Assembly: GCF_002127325.2 (NCBI RefSeq)
Contig: NC_035435.2
Coordinates: 12,531,893-12,595,892, forward strand
Length of the DNA: 64,000 nucleotides
Origin: Helianthus annuus
Taxonomy: Eukaryota; Streptophyta; Magnoliopsida; Asterales; Asteraceae
Reading direction: 5' to 3'
This document shows positions 46,829 through 57,814 of the stretch, one piece after another. Positions within the stretch are counted from its first letter, which is position 1. Each line of letters opens with the position of its first letter. The position numbers were made by a program, and so were the translations under genes. Below the pieces are notes generated by a model. The model had not been told where the DNA came from and did not search any database. It saw only the letters and a program-made list of their open reading frames with translations.

Positions 46829-48703
46829 TTACCAAAATTGATCCCCTACTAGTGAATAGAATACCCATTACCCAGTTTCTCCATTTTGGCGGGAAGCCCA
46901 TGTAAGTAAGTATAGAAATTAAGAATTTCCAGTTTAGTGTGTCGTACGCTTTCTCAATGTCTGCCTTAAACACAAACAAATTTTTTCCTGGTCTTTTTGC
47001 CCATCCCACCACTTCATTTATTATCAACGGCCCATCAATGATATTTCTTTTTGACATAAAACCGACTGCACATTTGACACTACACTCTTGATTACACTCT
47101 TCATTCTATTAGCTAGAACCTTAGAGATTATTTTGTTCACCACCCCCACATGCGATATGGGTCTAAAATCAGAAAGAGTAATAGGATCGTGTACCTTCGG
47201 AATGAGTGCGATGAAAGATGAACTACACGTATGATGTATCGTTCCATGCGTAAAGAACTGGCTCATTAGCTCCATTATTAGACCTTTTAGGTCCTCCCAA
47301 TATGATTTTATCAATTTAAATGTGATACCGTCCGGTCCCGGGGATTTCCCTACACCACCATCCCATACAGTAGTTTTAACTTCCTCCACTGAAAATGGTT
47401 TGATCAGATCTTCCGCTTGACCCTGATTAAGCTTCTTGAAACCATCAACACCAATTCTAGGTCTAGAAGACTCCGGTTCTTTGAACTTAGTTTGAAAAGC
47501 TAGCAAAATTTGGTTTTTTATTTCACCTGGATCTGTCACCCACACCCCATCTCCCAAACCCACCCATTTTATTCTTGATTTCTTGCTATATGATTGTTGA
47601 CGATTGCGTGGAAGAAACTAGTGTTCTCATCTCCCAAACCCACCCATTTTATTCTTGATTTCTGTTGCAAATCTGCAGCCATTTTATCTTACCAATCTTT
47701 TATCTTTCTTTTACAATCATTCCATAACCCCAATTCTGTTTCTGATAATCGCCTTATTTCCGCTTGCTCATCCAACATTCTCAACCTGTTTTGTGCTTCG
47801 ACCAGCTCTTTTTCTTCTTCTTCTTCTCTTTTATTTTTACGCCACGTTTTCAATTCATCTCTGACTGTCCTTAGTTTCACTGCCAACACCTCATCCTTAA
47901 ACTTAGAGTCGCATCTTTTACTTAAACCTTTTTTATCACCTCATCGAAGCCATCGAGAGAAAACCAACTGTTAAATAATCTGAAAGGCGGCGGACCGAAG
48001 CTATTATTGACCGTAGTAAGAACTAACGGACTATGATCAGAGATCTCTCTGTCAAGGGCTAAAAGAGAAGCGTTTGGCCATCTACTCATAAAATCCCCAC
48101 ATACCGATACCCGATCTAATTTGCTAAGGTTCGTGCCATCGCCAGATAAAAATGTGTATTTCATACCCCCCATGTTATATTCTTGGAAACCCCCACTACT
48201 AATAAAGCTATTAAATCTCATGGCACCGTATGCATCAAAATGGGAGTTAAATCTTTCCTCGGGACATCTTACTTCATTAAAATCCCCGAGCATAATCCAA
48301 AGGCCACTAATCAAGTTTTTAGCTGATAATAATTCCTCCCACATCCTTACCCTGTTGGCTTTAATTGTAGAACCATAAATATTAACTATAACCAAATCCA
48401 CATTTTCACCAATTATCCGACCCCTTATTAGATAAAATTTTGATTTTTTATCTCAAATTCTCGCTTAAAAATACCTAGGTTCCAAATCGACAGTAACCCT
48501 CCTGATCTACCCTCCGCATCTACCTTTGAATATTCAAAAGCCGTAGAATCCCAAAATTTCCTGATCTTATTTAGGGGAAGGTCCCTAAACTGTGTTTCCT
48601 GAATAGCAAAAAAAGATAAATTGTATTTTACCAGCAATTCTCTGACTTTCGCGGCCTTTCCTACACCTCCTGCTCCCTTTATATTCATAGAACCAAAATT
48701 CAT
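46764..48703 (-). pseudogene. LINE ORF2: endonuclease and reverse transcriptase N-terminal part
   Basis: The start ATG (48703-48701) overlaps the ORF1 stop. Endonuclease: NIKGAGG, FFAIQETQF (48703-48428), then after a frameshift GDFNEV and SDHSPL (48401-47922). The linker is Glu/Lys-rich coiled coil (47889-47689). Reverse transcriptase: GKSPGPDGITFKLIK, LIPKV and SDFRPIS (47563-47024), then KADIEKAYDTLNW and GLRQGG (47057-46764). A 33-bp segment, CTCCCAAACCCACCCATTTT and following, occurs twice about 78 bp apart near 47550 and 47630. Catalytic FADD is missing. Confidence 0.8.
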
Positions 48704-50206
48704 TGTGTTGTGGCATCCACCAAGTCTTCTGCTATTGTCGCTCTTAGAAGTGTGTCATGGTTCTCCAGATCGATTCCAATTACTTTCCCTATAACGATTG
48801 TTGCTGCAACTTCATTCTCCACTTCATTGTTCAAAGATTCTCCAAATTTTTCTCCACTTGATGATTCAGCTGGTATAGCTTCCTCTTGGATAACTTCCGT
48901 ATTCACCTCTTCCTCCCATTCCGACTCAAATTCATCCTCGAGACCCCCCTCATTGATTTCGAAATTGTTTATTTCTTCCTCTATAATTCTTATTTTCCCC
49001 TTATTCCTTCTTCTTTTTGCTTTACCTCTTTTAAATAAAGTTTTCTTTCTAGGCCTAGATCTAGAATCATCTGAGAGATCTAAGTTCAAATCAGGTAATC
49101 TTCCTTTACCCAAAACAGGCTGAGGTTTTAAGCAACTGGATCGGGCCTCAGCAAGATTTTGTCTCTTTCTTTTCTTATAGGTTGATGTTTTAGGCCCAAA
49201 AGAAAATTCCAAATTCGGTCCATTAAGAAAGCTCTCCCCATTTAAGTTATGGGACCCATCCAGCTTTGACGGCATGTTTATTACGGGTGACTCCTCGGTC
49301 CCAACCTTTGACTGTATATTTAATATGTCTTCCTTCGGCTTTTCAGATTCCGCCTGAAAATTTCCGGTTTGTTTTTTCTTCGGTACCGGAGTAAACTTCA
49401 CCTCACTACCTCCTTTGGTCTCCATTTCTTTCGTCTGCTTGTTTTCATATGAGTTAATTACTGGATCTGGATCCACTTGAGCTGGAAATGACACTTTCTC
49501 TTTAGCCACCTCGTTAATGAACTCCGGCACCCATAAGTGATGAATTTCCGAAACCCACACTGTGTATAACATATGTTTCCAATTGATAGTAATTTTCTCG
49601 TTAATCTCGTTCCATAGTTTACAATTACTCCGACTGTGTCATCATTAAAGCAAAGATCCTTCTCATCCACTTCTGACTTCTTAACAATTCTTCCAAATTT
49701 TTCTCCAATGCAGTTAAATACTCCGTCAATCCAAAGCTGTAATGGAACTCCTCTTATCCTCAGCCATGCTATTCTTTCAAAGGGGATGTCTTCACCGTTC
49801 CATAACTTAACACTAATTAACCACTTATTCCATACTTCTCTGTCCTCATCCAGGGTTATCTTCAACTTATCATTCGAATCAAAGATTACTAGTAGCTTCA
49901 TACCTCCCAGATATCTAACCTGTGAATCTTTATAAAGACAAATCTCTCTTCATCATACTAACTTCCCTTAGATCTTCAATACTCCTCAAGTCACCTATAA
50001 CTGATTTACCACTCCAAAGCTTTAGGGGGATAGATTCATTTGCAAATTTGAGACAAATTTCATCCGTTTCCTGTTTTGACTTCCCTGCTGCAACATCAGC
50101 CCACGAAACACCCTGCCTTGTATATCCGTTGTTTGGTGCCACTGGTATATTATTTCCTGCATTTGTCAGACCCTCTTGTTTTCTTACCCATCTCTTTTCT
50201 TGTGTC

Positions 50207-50361
50207 CAGGGGCGGATCCAGGGGTGTTTTGGGGGTTCCCGGGAACCCCCTCGGTTTGGAAAAAATGGAAAAAATTAGTGGAAACCTTGTATGATTTAGA
50301 AAAAAATAGTGAGAATCTACCAAAAGGAACCTGATGGAAAACATTTCTGGATCCGCCACTG
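50207..50361. mobile_element. 155-bp hAT-type MITE in LINE ORF1
   Basis: Perfect 8-bp duplication CTTGTGTC (50199-50206 and 50362-50369). Ends are CAGGGGCGGATCCAGG and CTGGATCCGCCACTG, inverted with one mismatch. CAGGGGCGGATC is a common plant hAT terminus. Confidence 0.9.
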
Positions 50362-50569
50362 CTTGTGTCCTTGAGCTTTTCCCAATCTTCACAAATCTAG
50401 CAACATTTGCTCTGATCTTCCAGCCATAAAAGGTCATTTGGTTTAGAGCTTTCGTCATCTTCTCGACATCCTTTATCTTGATAAATCTCAGAAAGCCAAA
50501 ACGGTTACCCCTCTTATCTAGTTTTCTTGCTATGTAGGCGTCCACGATATGCCCGTAATTCATGCATTC

Positions 50570-50707
50570 TGAAAGATATGGTATAATTCCTTGATCCTTT
50601 CTCATTCATGATCATACATATATACCGAATACAAGTCCCAATAATATGGGAAGATAATAATTACAAATCACATCCTAAAATACATTTTCTAGGTCTATTC
50701 TATTACA
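50570..50707 (-). repeat. 3' LTR of Ale-like copia
   Basis: About 138 bp; plus-strand ends TGAAAGATATGG and TATTACA; identical to 55088-55225. Confidence 0.9.
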
Positions 50708-52649
50708 CCCCCGCAGTCGAAGCGAGAGGTGGCCGAATGTTGAGACTGGACCGGAAATCATCAAATAAGACCTTCGGTAGACCTTTGGTGAAAATGTCAG
50801 CGACCTGAAAACGCGTTGGTGTGTGTAATATGCGGACCTTGCCTCGTTGCACCTGTTCACGAACAAAGTGGATATCAAGCTCAATGTGCTTTGTACGTTG
50901 ATGTTGAACCGGATTGCCAGAGAGATAAATGGCACTGATATTGTCACAATAAACGAGAGAGGCGGTCCGTAGCGGATGTCGAAGCTCAAGGAGGAGATTT
51001 CTCAGCCAACAAATTTCAGCAACCACATTGGCAACGGCTCTGTATTCAGCTTCGGCACTGGAGCGAGAAACAGTGGACTGCCTTTTTGACGACCAGGAAA
51101 GAAGATTCGGACCCATGTAGACACAATAACCAGAAGTGGAACGTCTCGTGTCTGGACAACCTGCCCAATCAGCATCTGTATAAGCTCGAAGAGAAACAAG
51201 ACTACAAGGAGACAGTGTGAGACCGTAGGAGGAAGTGCCTTGAAGATAACGTATGACACGTTTGAGGGCGTTCCAATCATCAATAGTGGGGGCATGCATG
51301 TGTACACAGATTTGTTGCACGGCATAAGAGATATCTGGTCGTGTAAAAGTGAGGTACTGGAGAGCCCCAGCCAAGCTACGGTATAACGTCGGATTGTCAA
51401 AAGTAGGACTAGACGTGGTGCTTAACTTGGGTTTAGTATCAACTGGTGTGGCGACCGAGTTACAGGATTGCATACCGGCTCTAGCAATAATATCTCTGGC
51501 GTATGTCTGTTGTGATAAGAACATGTTGTTGGCGGAGCGAGTGACCTGAACGCCCAAGAAATAACTAAGCGGACCAAGATCTTTCATAGCAAACTCGGAT
51601 GCAAGTGAGCCCATTAGTTTCGTGCGTAAAATGTCCGAAGACGTCGTCAAAATGATGTCGTCAACATAAATCAATAGATACGCTGTATCACCCCCGTGAT
51701 GATATGTAAACAGAGAATTATCACACTTACTTTGCAGAAAACCAATAGAAACCACAAAATCCGTAAACCGTTGGTACCATGCTCTGGGAGCTTGTTTGAG
51801 ACCATAGAGCGATTTTCTAAGACGACAAACGTGATCTGGAAAGTCTCTGTGTCGGAACCCCATCGGCTGGTACATATAAACTGTCTCATTTAGATTCCCA
51901 TGAAGAAACGCATTAGTGACATCCAACTGATTAATCGACCAAGATTGAGACAAAGCAAGTGATAATACTGTGCGAATAGTTGCGGGTTTGACGACTGGGC
52001 TAAAAGTCTCACCGCAATCCACACCAACCTCCTGTGTACGACCATCACATACTAAACGTGCTTTGTATCGCTCCAATGTTCCATCCGACCTGTATTTGTG
52101 TCGAAACAACCACATACTACGTATAACATGCATGTTTGCCTGTCTCGGAACTAGTTCCCATGTATTATTTTTAATTAAAGCATTAAATTCGTGTGTCATG
52201 GCGTTAAACCAGTCCGGGTTGGAGAGGGCGTCTTTAGGGTTGTTGGGTATAGGAGAGATGGAGGTACTGTGAAGGTTGAATACTTGTTTAGGTTTAGTAA
52301 TACCCGACATAGCACGTGTGCGCATAGTTCGAGTAGGTGGCGGGGGCACAGGAGCGGTGGTAGTAGGTGTAAGGGATGGGCTGGTATGGGAGGGTTGAGT
52401 GGGCTCGGGTTGGTCGGAGTGGGTGTGAGGATTGGGCTCGGTTGGGGTGGGGTGAGATGTAGGTTGGGCTGGGTTCGAATTGGGCAGTGGGCTAGTATGG
52501 GGTGAGGGGTTGAAAGGCTGATGTTGGGCTGGGAGAAGAGGATTGTGGGCTGAGGTGGGAGTGGGGTGGGCAGGTGACACGGGAATGGTTTGGGCCGTGG
52601 GGGTTGTGGATGGTGGAAAACGAAAAGATGGTCTCATCAAATAGCACAT
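50703..52649 (-). CDS. Copia reverse transcriptase and RNase H
   Basis: 648 codons. The first ~110 residues are a Pro/Thr-rich linker (HPTPTEPNPHTHSDQPEPTQ). RT begins about 165 with TWELVPRQANMHVIRSMW and has KARLVCDG, QLDVTNAFLHG, YGLKQAPRAWYQRF and active-site YVDD (LLIYVDDIILT) near 330. RNase H covers about 490-620 with AYTDADWAGCPDTRRSTSGY and SSAEAEYRAV. It ends with the tail HIELDIHFVREQVQRG and VADIFTKGLP. It overlaps the upstream ORF by about 150 bp in another frame, so one added base in the Pro-rich linker separates it from gag-integrase. Otherwise intact. Confidence 0.9.
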   Translation of the reverse strand: MCYLMRPSFRFPPSTTPTAQTIPVSPAHPTPTSAHNPLLPAQHQPFNPSPHTSPLPNSNPAQPTSHPTPTEPNPHTHSDQPEPTQPSHTSPSLTPTTTAPVPPPPTRTMRTRAMSGITKPKQVFNLHSTSISPIPNNPKDALSNPDWFNAMTHEFNALIKNNTWELVPRQANMHVIRSMWLFRHKYRSDGTLERYKARLVCDGRTQEVGVDCGETFSPVVKPATIRTVLSLALSQSWSINQLDVTNAFLHGNLNETVYMYQPMGFRHRDFPDHVCRLRKSLYGLKQAPRAWYQRFTDFVVSIGFLQSKCDNSLFTYHHGGDTAYLLIYVDDIILTTSSDILRTKLMGSLASEFAMKDLGPLSYFLGVQVTRSANNMFLSQQTYARDIIARAGMQSCNSVATPVDTKPKLSTTSSPTFDNPTLYRSLAGALQYLTFTRPDISYAVQQICVHMHAPTIDDWNALKRVIRYLQGTSSYGLTLSPCSLVSLRAYTDADWAGCPDTRRSTSGYCVYMGPNLLSWSSKRQSTVSRSSAEAEYRAVANVVAEICWLRNLLLELRHPLRTASLVYCDNISAIYLSGNPVQHQRTKHIELDIHFVREQVQRGKVRILHTPTRFQVADIFTKGLPKVLFDDFRSSLNIRPPLASTAGV

Positions 52650-54987
52650 GTCGGTTAATGGTGATTTTGTGAGTGGAAAGATCTAGGCATTTGTAGCCGC
52701 GATGGTTTGGAGGGTAACCAAGAAAGACACACGGGGTGGAGCGGTATTCAAGTTTGTGTATGGTTGTGTGGGGAATGAGAGGGTAGCAAATGCACCCGAA
52801 TACACGTAGGTGATCATATGCGGGATGGATATGATAAAGGCGATGGGTAGGCGTTTGAAAGTGGTGGACTTTAGAGGGTATAATGTTTAAAAGATAGGTT
52901 GCAACTTCAAGGGCATGGGACCAATATGTGTTAGGCATAGAGGATTGGGCCAAGAGGGTTCGCATAATATTGTTTATAGAGCGTATTTTACGTTCAGCTT
53001 TCCCGTTTTGGGAGGAAGTATGGGGACAAGAAAACCGAAAGTGCATGCCATTATTTTTGCAAAATGTTTGAAATTGAGAGTTGACATACTCACGACCATT
53101 ATCACATTGAAGTTGTTTTATGTTGCGGTTAAATTGAGTTTTAACGAAGTTGGTAAAAATGTTGAACATGGTGAAAACATCAGATTTATTTGCTATGGGG
53201 TAAGTCCACAGAAAATTGGTGTAATCGTCTAAAAATAAGACATAGTAACGGTGTCCCCCATTGCTAAGAATGGGAGAAGTCCAAACATCACTGTGAATAA
53301 GATCAAATGGCATTAAAGTATGTGTGAACGAAGTAGCAAATGGTAGACGAATGTGTTTCCCAAAAATACAAGAAGGACAAAGTTTAGAGTTATTTTTAGG
53401 AGAACTACATTTTATTGAAGATGAAGATTTTAAAGTCTGTAAAACAGCGGGCCCTGGGTGACCGAGCCGTTGATGCCAGATGTCTTGGGAAATAGCAGCA
53501 AATGTAGAAGCAGCAGAAAGGTGGGTGATGTTGGACGGGCTGAGAGTGTAGAGATCCCCCGAGCTATTGCACCGTAGGATAGGTTTCTTGGTCCGAAGGT
53601 CCTTCACAGTAAAACCATAAGGGTCAAATTCAACAGATAATTGGTTATCAGTGGTAAAACGTCTTACGGAAATTAAGTTTTTGACAAGGTTAGGTGCATA
53701 AAGGACGTTTTTAAGCTTAAAGGGCGGGAAGGGTGGTGGTAAGGTTATGTCGCCCTGCCCCAAGACCGGAATGGTTTTGCCATTACCAACAATAATGTTA
53801 CGAATAATGCTTTTAAAAATAGATGAGAACATAGTTGGTTGAGGAGACATAGTACCTGAGGCCCCGGTGTCCATGGTCCAGGAGGAGTCATTGTGTTGGA
53901 GTGCTAAGTTGTATAGGGCCTGAGCAATATCCGTGGGTGAGTACCCGGTGTTGTAAGAGTGAGCCGAGTTGCTGTTGCCGCTGCCCGAAGCTGAAGGTCT
54001 CGGGCCTAGAATACCTTGGGCCGGGTTTGGGGATTGGGCCGATGGGTAGGGACAAGGTGGTATAGTGGGCCATTGATTCCAGGAAGCTTGTGGGCCGGCC
54101 CAAGGGGGTGCTTGCCATGGATTCCCATTGTAGTAATTTTCATTACTGTTGAACCGACCTCGACCGTAGGAGCCGCGACCTCGGCGACCCCGGCCTCGTC
54201 CGCGTCCCCGGCTGTTGTAGTTATCACTACGCCGATCGGAGTTGTCACTCCGGGACCGATCCCGGCTGTTATCACGACGAGTTGAGGTGTCCGGTGTGGT
54301 GGTGAGGGCGGTACCCGCAGCTTGTGCCGAGACCTTTGCTTGTGCCGTTTTGCGTTCCTCTACCTGACACAGACGAGAACGGGTATTGTAGAAATCCGGG
54401 AGGGGAACGGTTTGCTGGAGAATGAGAGCAATGTTCTCGTATTGGTCGTTGAGGCCGGTGAGGATTTGCATGACCAGTTGCTTTTCGGTTGTAGTGGAGC
54501 CAAGACTGGTGAGTTGGTCGAACATGAGTTTCATAGCTTGGCAATAGTCGGACATGCTAGAAAACTGATCGAGACGGGTATTGGCAAATTTGTTTTGAAG
54601 GTCAATGGTGCGGGACTCCTGGTTGTCAAGAAAAAGGTTTTGAAGGGTGGTCCATGCACTGTAAGCGGTGTTATCATTCTTCATGATGGTATGTAAAAGA
54701 TCCTGAGTGATGGTACCGTATATCCATTGTAAAACAATGGCATCTATACGTTCCCATGACTCGGAATAGGTAGGTTTAGGTGAAGAGGGGGCGGCTTGTT
54801 TATCGGTGGAGGTAGAGGTGTCGGTTTTCTTGGGTTGAAGATGATCATAACAATCATAAGCTTTGCAGTGGTTTTTGAATAATTCGGCCCAGGTATTATA
54901 ATGGTTGGTTTGTTGATCAAGAACTAAGGGGACCGAGTTCTTGATGTTATTGACGGTGATAGCAGGATGAATAGATGGAGAAGACAT
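52492..54987 (-). CDS. Copia gag, protease and integrase
   Basis: 831 codons. Gag starts ITVNNIKNSVPLVLDQQ (UBN2-type, ~10-220), with a Gly/Arg-rich nucleic-acid-binding tail (GRGRGRGRRGRGSYG) in place of a zinc knuckle. Protease active site DTGASGTM is near 375. The pre-integrase HHCC finger (WHQRLGHPG, LCPSCIFGKH) is near 505-550. Integrase core: HSDVWTSP, CDNGREYVNSQF and QNGKAERKIRSI. The last ~50 residues after FLGYPPNHRGYKCL are read in the wrong frame and end early (PLTPY) because of the frameshift. This is the 5' half of the polyprotein. Confidence 0.9.
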   Translation of the reverse strand: MSSPSIHPAITVNNIKNSVPLVLDQQTNHYNTWAELFKNHCKAYDCYDHLQPKKTDTSTSTDKQAAPSSPKPTYSESWERIDAIVLQWIYGTITQDLLHTIMKNDNTAYSAWTTLQNLFLDNQESRTIDLQNKFANTRLDQFSSMSDYCQAMKLMFDQLTSLGSTTTEKQLVMQILTGLNDQYENIALILQQTVPLPDFYNTRSRLCQVEERKTAQAKVSAQAAGTALTTTPDTSTRRDNSRDRSRSDNSDRRSDNYNSRGRGRGRGRRGRGSYGRGRFNSNENYYNGNPWQAPPWAGPQASWNQWPTIPPCPYPSAQSPNPAQGILGPRPSASGSGNSNSAHSYNTGYSPTDIAQALYNLALQHNDSSWTMDTGASGTMSPQPTMFSSIFKSIIRNIIVGNGKTIPVLGQGDITLPPPFPPFKLKNVLYAPNLVKNLISVRRFTTDNQLSVEFDPYGFTVKDLRTKKPILRCNSSGDLYTLSPSNITHLSAASTFAAISQDIWHQRLGHPGPAVLQTLKSSSSIKCSSPKNNSKLCPSCIFGKHIRLPFATSFTHTLMPFDLIHSDVWTSPILSNGGHRYYVLFLDDYTNFLWTYPIANKSDVFTMFNIFTNFVKTQFNRNIKQLQCDNGREYVNSQFQTFCKNNGMHFRFSCPHTSSQNGKAERKIRSINNIMRTLLAQSSMPNTYWSHALEVATYLLNIIPSKVHHFQTPTHRLYHIHPAYDHLRVFGCICYPLIPHTTIHKLEYRSTPCVFLGYPPNHRGYKCLDLSTHKITINRHVLFDETIFSFSTIHNPHGPNHSRVTCPPHSHLSPQSSSPSPTSAFQPLTPY

Positions 54988-55087
54988 GAGGATCGGTGAA
55001 GAACAGGACGATCGGCAAAGAACAGGACGATCGGCAAAGAGAGAGGGGGGGGGGGCGGCGCTAGGGTAACCTAGACTCTTGATACCA

Positions 55088-55225
55088 TGAAAGATATGGT
55101 ATAATTCCTTGATCCTTTCTCATTCATGATCATACATATATACCGAATACAAGTCCCAATAATATGGGAAGATAATAATTACAAATCACATCCTAAAATA
55201 CATTTTCTAGGTCTATTCTATTACA
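55088..55225 (-). repeat. 5' LTR of Ale-like copia
   Basis: Identical to 50570-50707 by eye; followed on the minus strand by the PBS (55087-55070). Confidence 0.9.
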
Positions 55226-55387
55226 TTCCATCCACAATTCACCATCCGAGATGTGTGGATGAATATTAGAGACGTAGAATGTAGTTGCCTTTTCTCTGTT
55301 TAAATCCTCATTATTGTTTTTATTATTGTCAGCCGAATTGCCCGAGCTTTCAATCTCACCCTCCTCTCGTTCCATATTAGAAATCAC

Positions 55388-55881
55388 ATGTTTTTAAAAG
55401 GTTAATGGAATTCGTATCGAACAAGCAGGACTATACACGATAGCCGCGGTCAATAACAGATCCACTAAGCAATCAAAACCAGGATTTAAAATAGGAACAC
55501 ACTCTTTATCACAGTTGGAAACCGAACAGACAGCGAATGAATTGAAACAGAAAAGAAAGATTAGAAGGAAAGGTAAAGAATCAGAAACACGAAAATTTGT
55601 GAAAACAAGAAGACCTCCCACTACTAATCCACGTTAATTTTCATCGTCGAGCCGACTGCCGGAAAAACGAACGGGGGGCGAATGGATGAAGCAGAAAAGA
55701 AGATTAGCATGAAAGATAGACTCGACTCACAGAATATAATGTGTTAATAGATTAAACCTCGCTCTCTAATCCCCTTTAATCTTCATCGTCGAGCCGGCTG
55801 AACGGGATTTTTTACTCTCACCGGAGATTATCTTTCACTCGCCGGAAATCGCCTTTCTCTCTCCTGCGGCCGACAAGTATA
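55388..55881 (-). other. 5' UTR of the LINE
   Basis: Non-coding, with two copies of a TTCATCGTCGAGCCG-containing unit about 150 bp apart (near 55637 and 55784). Repeated 5' UTR units often act as internal promoters in LINEs. Confidence 0.55.
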
Positions 55882-55895
55882 TGCATCCTAACAAG

Positions 55896-56747
55896 TAGAT
55901 GTACATAGTTCACATTCATATTAGGGGGGGGGGGGGGGCTCATGAGTTTTATAAAATGTTTCATAAGATTTGTCATTATTAACCATGGGTGTACAGAGTT
56001 CAGTCAAGTAATCAAGATGATGTAAAAACCTATGAGAAAAAAAAACAACCAATAATAAAGAAACTCAAAACTACATTTAAGAACCGTGAAAGCTTATATG
56101 CCATGGGTACGTCTATTTGACCTCATCCTTTTAACAATTGAAGTACCATGACGGTGGAAAATAGATAAGTTTTACTTCAAATGGGACAATGGAACATGAA
56201 AGATAAGGTAATATGCATTCATGCTTATATTAGTAGTTGGCAAACAATTGCAATTTACTTATCATATCGTACTATATTGTTTCTTAGAAAGTGATAAATG
56301 AAAGTGTAATTAATTCTTATTTTAGCCGGGTTGGTTGGATTAGCCGTATAAGTCAAAACGGTTAGGTTTGGCAGTTTGGACCGACTTCTTTCTTATTTTT
56401 CTTCATAATTGTGAGTTTGTATTAAGATGTCCAAAATGATAAGGATAGTACTTTGTAAATAAGTTATATACATAATTATAATTGCATGTTTTAAAATGAA
56501 CATAAAAATATAAAGGTTAAGCAACTGATTCGGTTTACGTGGTTGGTTTTGAGTTCCAGCCCATCAGCCAATCGTAAACCTGGTTGTCCAAACTGTAAAT
56601 CATGGACCGACCGTATGAATCTCAAACCAGTTGCTGGACTTGTGGTTTGGATAGTTTGGTCAGTTTCGATTGTTTATGAACACCCCTGATAAATAAAATT
56701 CTTGATTATATGTAATTGGTATCTTATGGGTGTCTTCATTTTGACAG
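55896..56747. other. Intergenic DNA with a degenerate TIR-like repeat
   Basis: A G tract of about 16 lies at 55925. From about 56340 to 56687 there is a degenerate element ending in TTTATGAACACCCCTGAT, a common plant TIR type. No gene. Confidence 0.4.
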
Positions 56748-56839
56748 GAACCTTCACTTTGTATATGCTACTGTGTGCTGCTACGGTCTCGTGTGTGTTC
56801 ATTTTGGTGCCAGAAACAAAGGGAAAAACATTGGAGGAG
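56748..56839 (+). pseudogene. Isolated exon of a sugar transporter (MFS)
   Basis: A 92-nt exon between TTTTGACAG and a GT donor encodes 31 residues beginning [14 protein letters not shown] and ending [12 protein letters not shown], the last transmembrane segment and PETKG motif of ERD6-like and related sugar porters. Both splice sites are kept, but no neighbouring exon is found on either side within several hundred bases. It is either a fragment captured by a mobile element or the remnant of a decayed gene. Confidence 0.7.
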
Positions 56840-57814
56840 GTACACTTTTCCCTAAGATAAAATGCTCTGCTGCTGCTGCTTCATCCTTGTGTTCTATTAG
56901 ATGTTTAAATAGCCTTTCTTTTATTCTTTTGTGGTGCTGGTAGGAGTTGTAATCTTTTTGGAATTTATGATAATTGTATGGGAATGCAATAAACTTTAGA
57001 AGTACCATAAGAATATCATGTAATAATCTTATAAGATAAGAAACTAGACTAGAGAACTAATGTTATAATGTAAGTGCAGCAGAGATACATAAACAACTTA
57101 AACGACAAATTTGAAGAGAGAAAACACTTTGGTTTCTATCTGATATACTCTTGAATGTACGTTAAGAACCATCAAGTATATGATTCTAAAGTAAAAGCAC
57201 TAGGTTAAGTAACCCTTTCTTGATAGAGACCACTTGAATAGTATCATGTGGTGCATTGGCCTCTTTTGTTGGCCAATCAGTTAGACCATGTGTTATGTAG
57301 TGTGAGGTGTTTTGTAGTGTGAGGGTGATAGTGAAAGGCATGCCATGTAGGCGCATGTGCCACCAAGACATGATCAGGGGTGCCCCTCTCCCTACCAATA
57401 TGTAATGGAGTGATCACACTCACCCTCCATCAAATTTATTCAATTACGAGCGTGAGGGTACCCCGCCTGCCCCGTTCTCGACCATTCACTTGGGTGTGGT
57501 TTTTGTAAACGATATGAATATATAGGTAGTCTTTATTTTGATGTTGTTTAGGAACTACCACTATGAATATTTGTGGCTGTATCGTATTAAAATACCTTTT
57601 GCAATATTTTTAGGTCGTCTTTGTATGTGCTTAACATCATTTACAAAACATGTTGTCGTTACCTAAACTTGTTATGAACTACAAATGAGTTAATGTTATC
57701 CATGACCTTTTTTGAGTATTGTCATGGGTTTGGATTGATTGATTTATTTATTTATTTTTAATTTCAATTTTCATGGATTTGAAGACTTTTTGTGATCTTA
57801 AAATTCAAGAACCG
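56840..57814. other. Intergenic DNA, no gene seen
   Basis: AT-rich sequence. A possible small TIR element spans roughly 57230-57440 (GTAGTGTGAGGTG versus CACACTCACCCTCC), not well bounded. Confidence 0.3.

Larger units (their letters stand above)
50570..55225 (-). mobile_element. Young Ty1/copia element (Ale/Retrofit-like)
   Basis: Two LTRs of about 138 bp (50570-50707 and 55088-55225) are identical by eye. CATTC occurs at both borders (50565-50569 and 55224-55228); on the right it overlaps the last two bases of the LTR. The minus-strand PBS reads TGGTATCAAGAG. A single frameshift separates gag-protease-integrase from RT-RNase H. Short LTRs and gag sequence fit the Ale/Retrofit group. Confidence 0.9.
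48700..55387 (-). pseudogene. LINE ORF1, split by copia and MITE
   Basis: ORF1 starts at 55387 (or ATG 55375, MEREEGEIESSG). The RNA-recognition-motif-like part begins FYVSNIHPHISDGELW and is cut at 55225 by the copia element. It resumes at 50564 (MNYGHIVDAYIARKLDKRG, FGFLRFIKI) up to the MITE at 50361, and again from 50198. A second globular part follows with WLRIRGVPLQLW (49901-49458). A frameshift near 49570 leads to the Lys/Glu-rich tail, which ends with TGA at 48702-48700. Confidence 0.75.
45454..55881 (-). mobile_element. Long LINE (L1-type) with nested copia and MITE
   Basis: A 14-bp target duplication TGCATCCTAACAAG lies at 45440-45453 and 55882-55895. The A-rich tail (T-rich on the plus strand) is at 45454-45482. 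Reading on the minus strand: 5' UTR with TCATCGTCGAGCCG repeats, ORF1, ORF2 with endonuclease and RT, zinc-binding tail. Without the nested copia (50570-55225) and MITE it is about 5.6 kb, near full length. Frameshifts and an RT deletion make it inactive. Confidence 0.85.

Noticed and set aside
54016..54285. Plus-strand open frame of 89 codons opposite the copia gag
   Set aside because: Shadow of the Gly/Arg-rich gag segment; the minus-strand copia domains explain the sequence.
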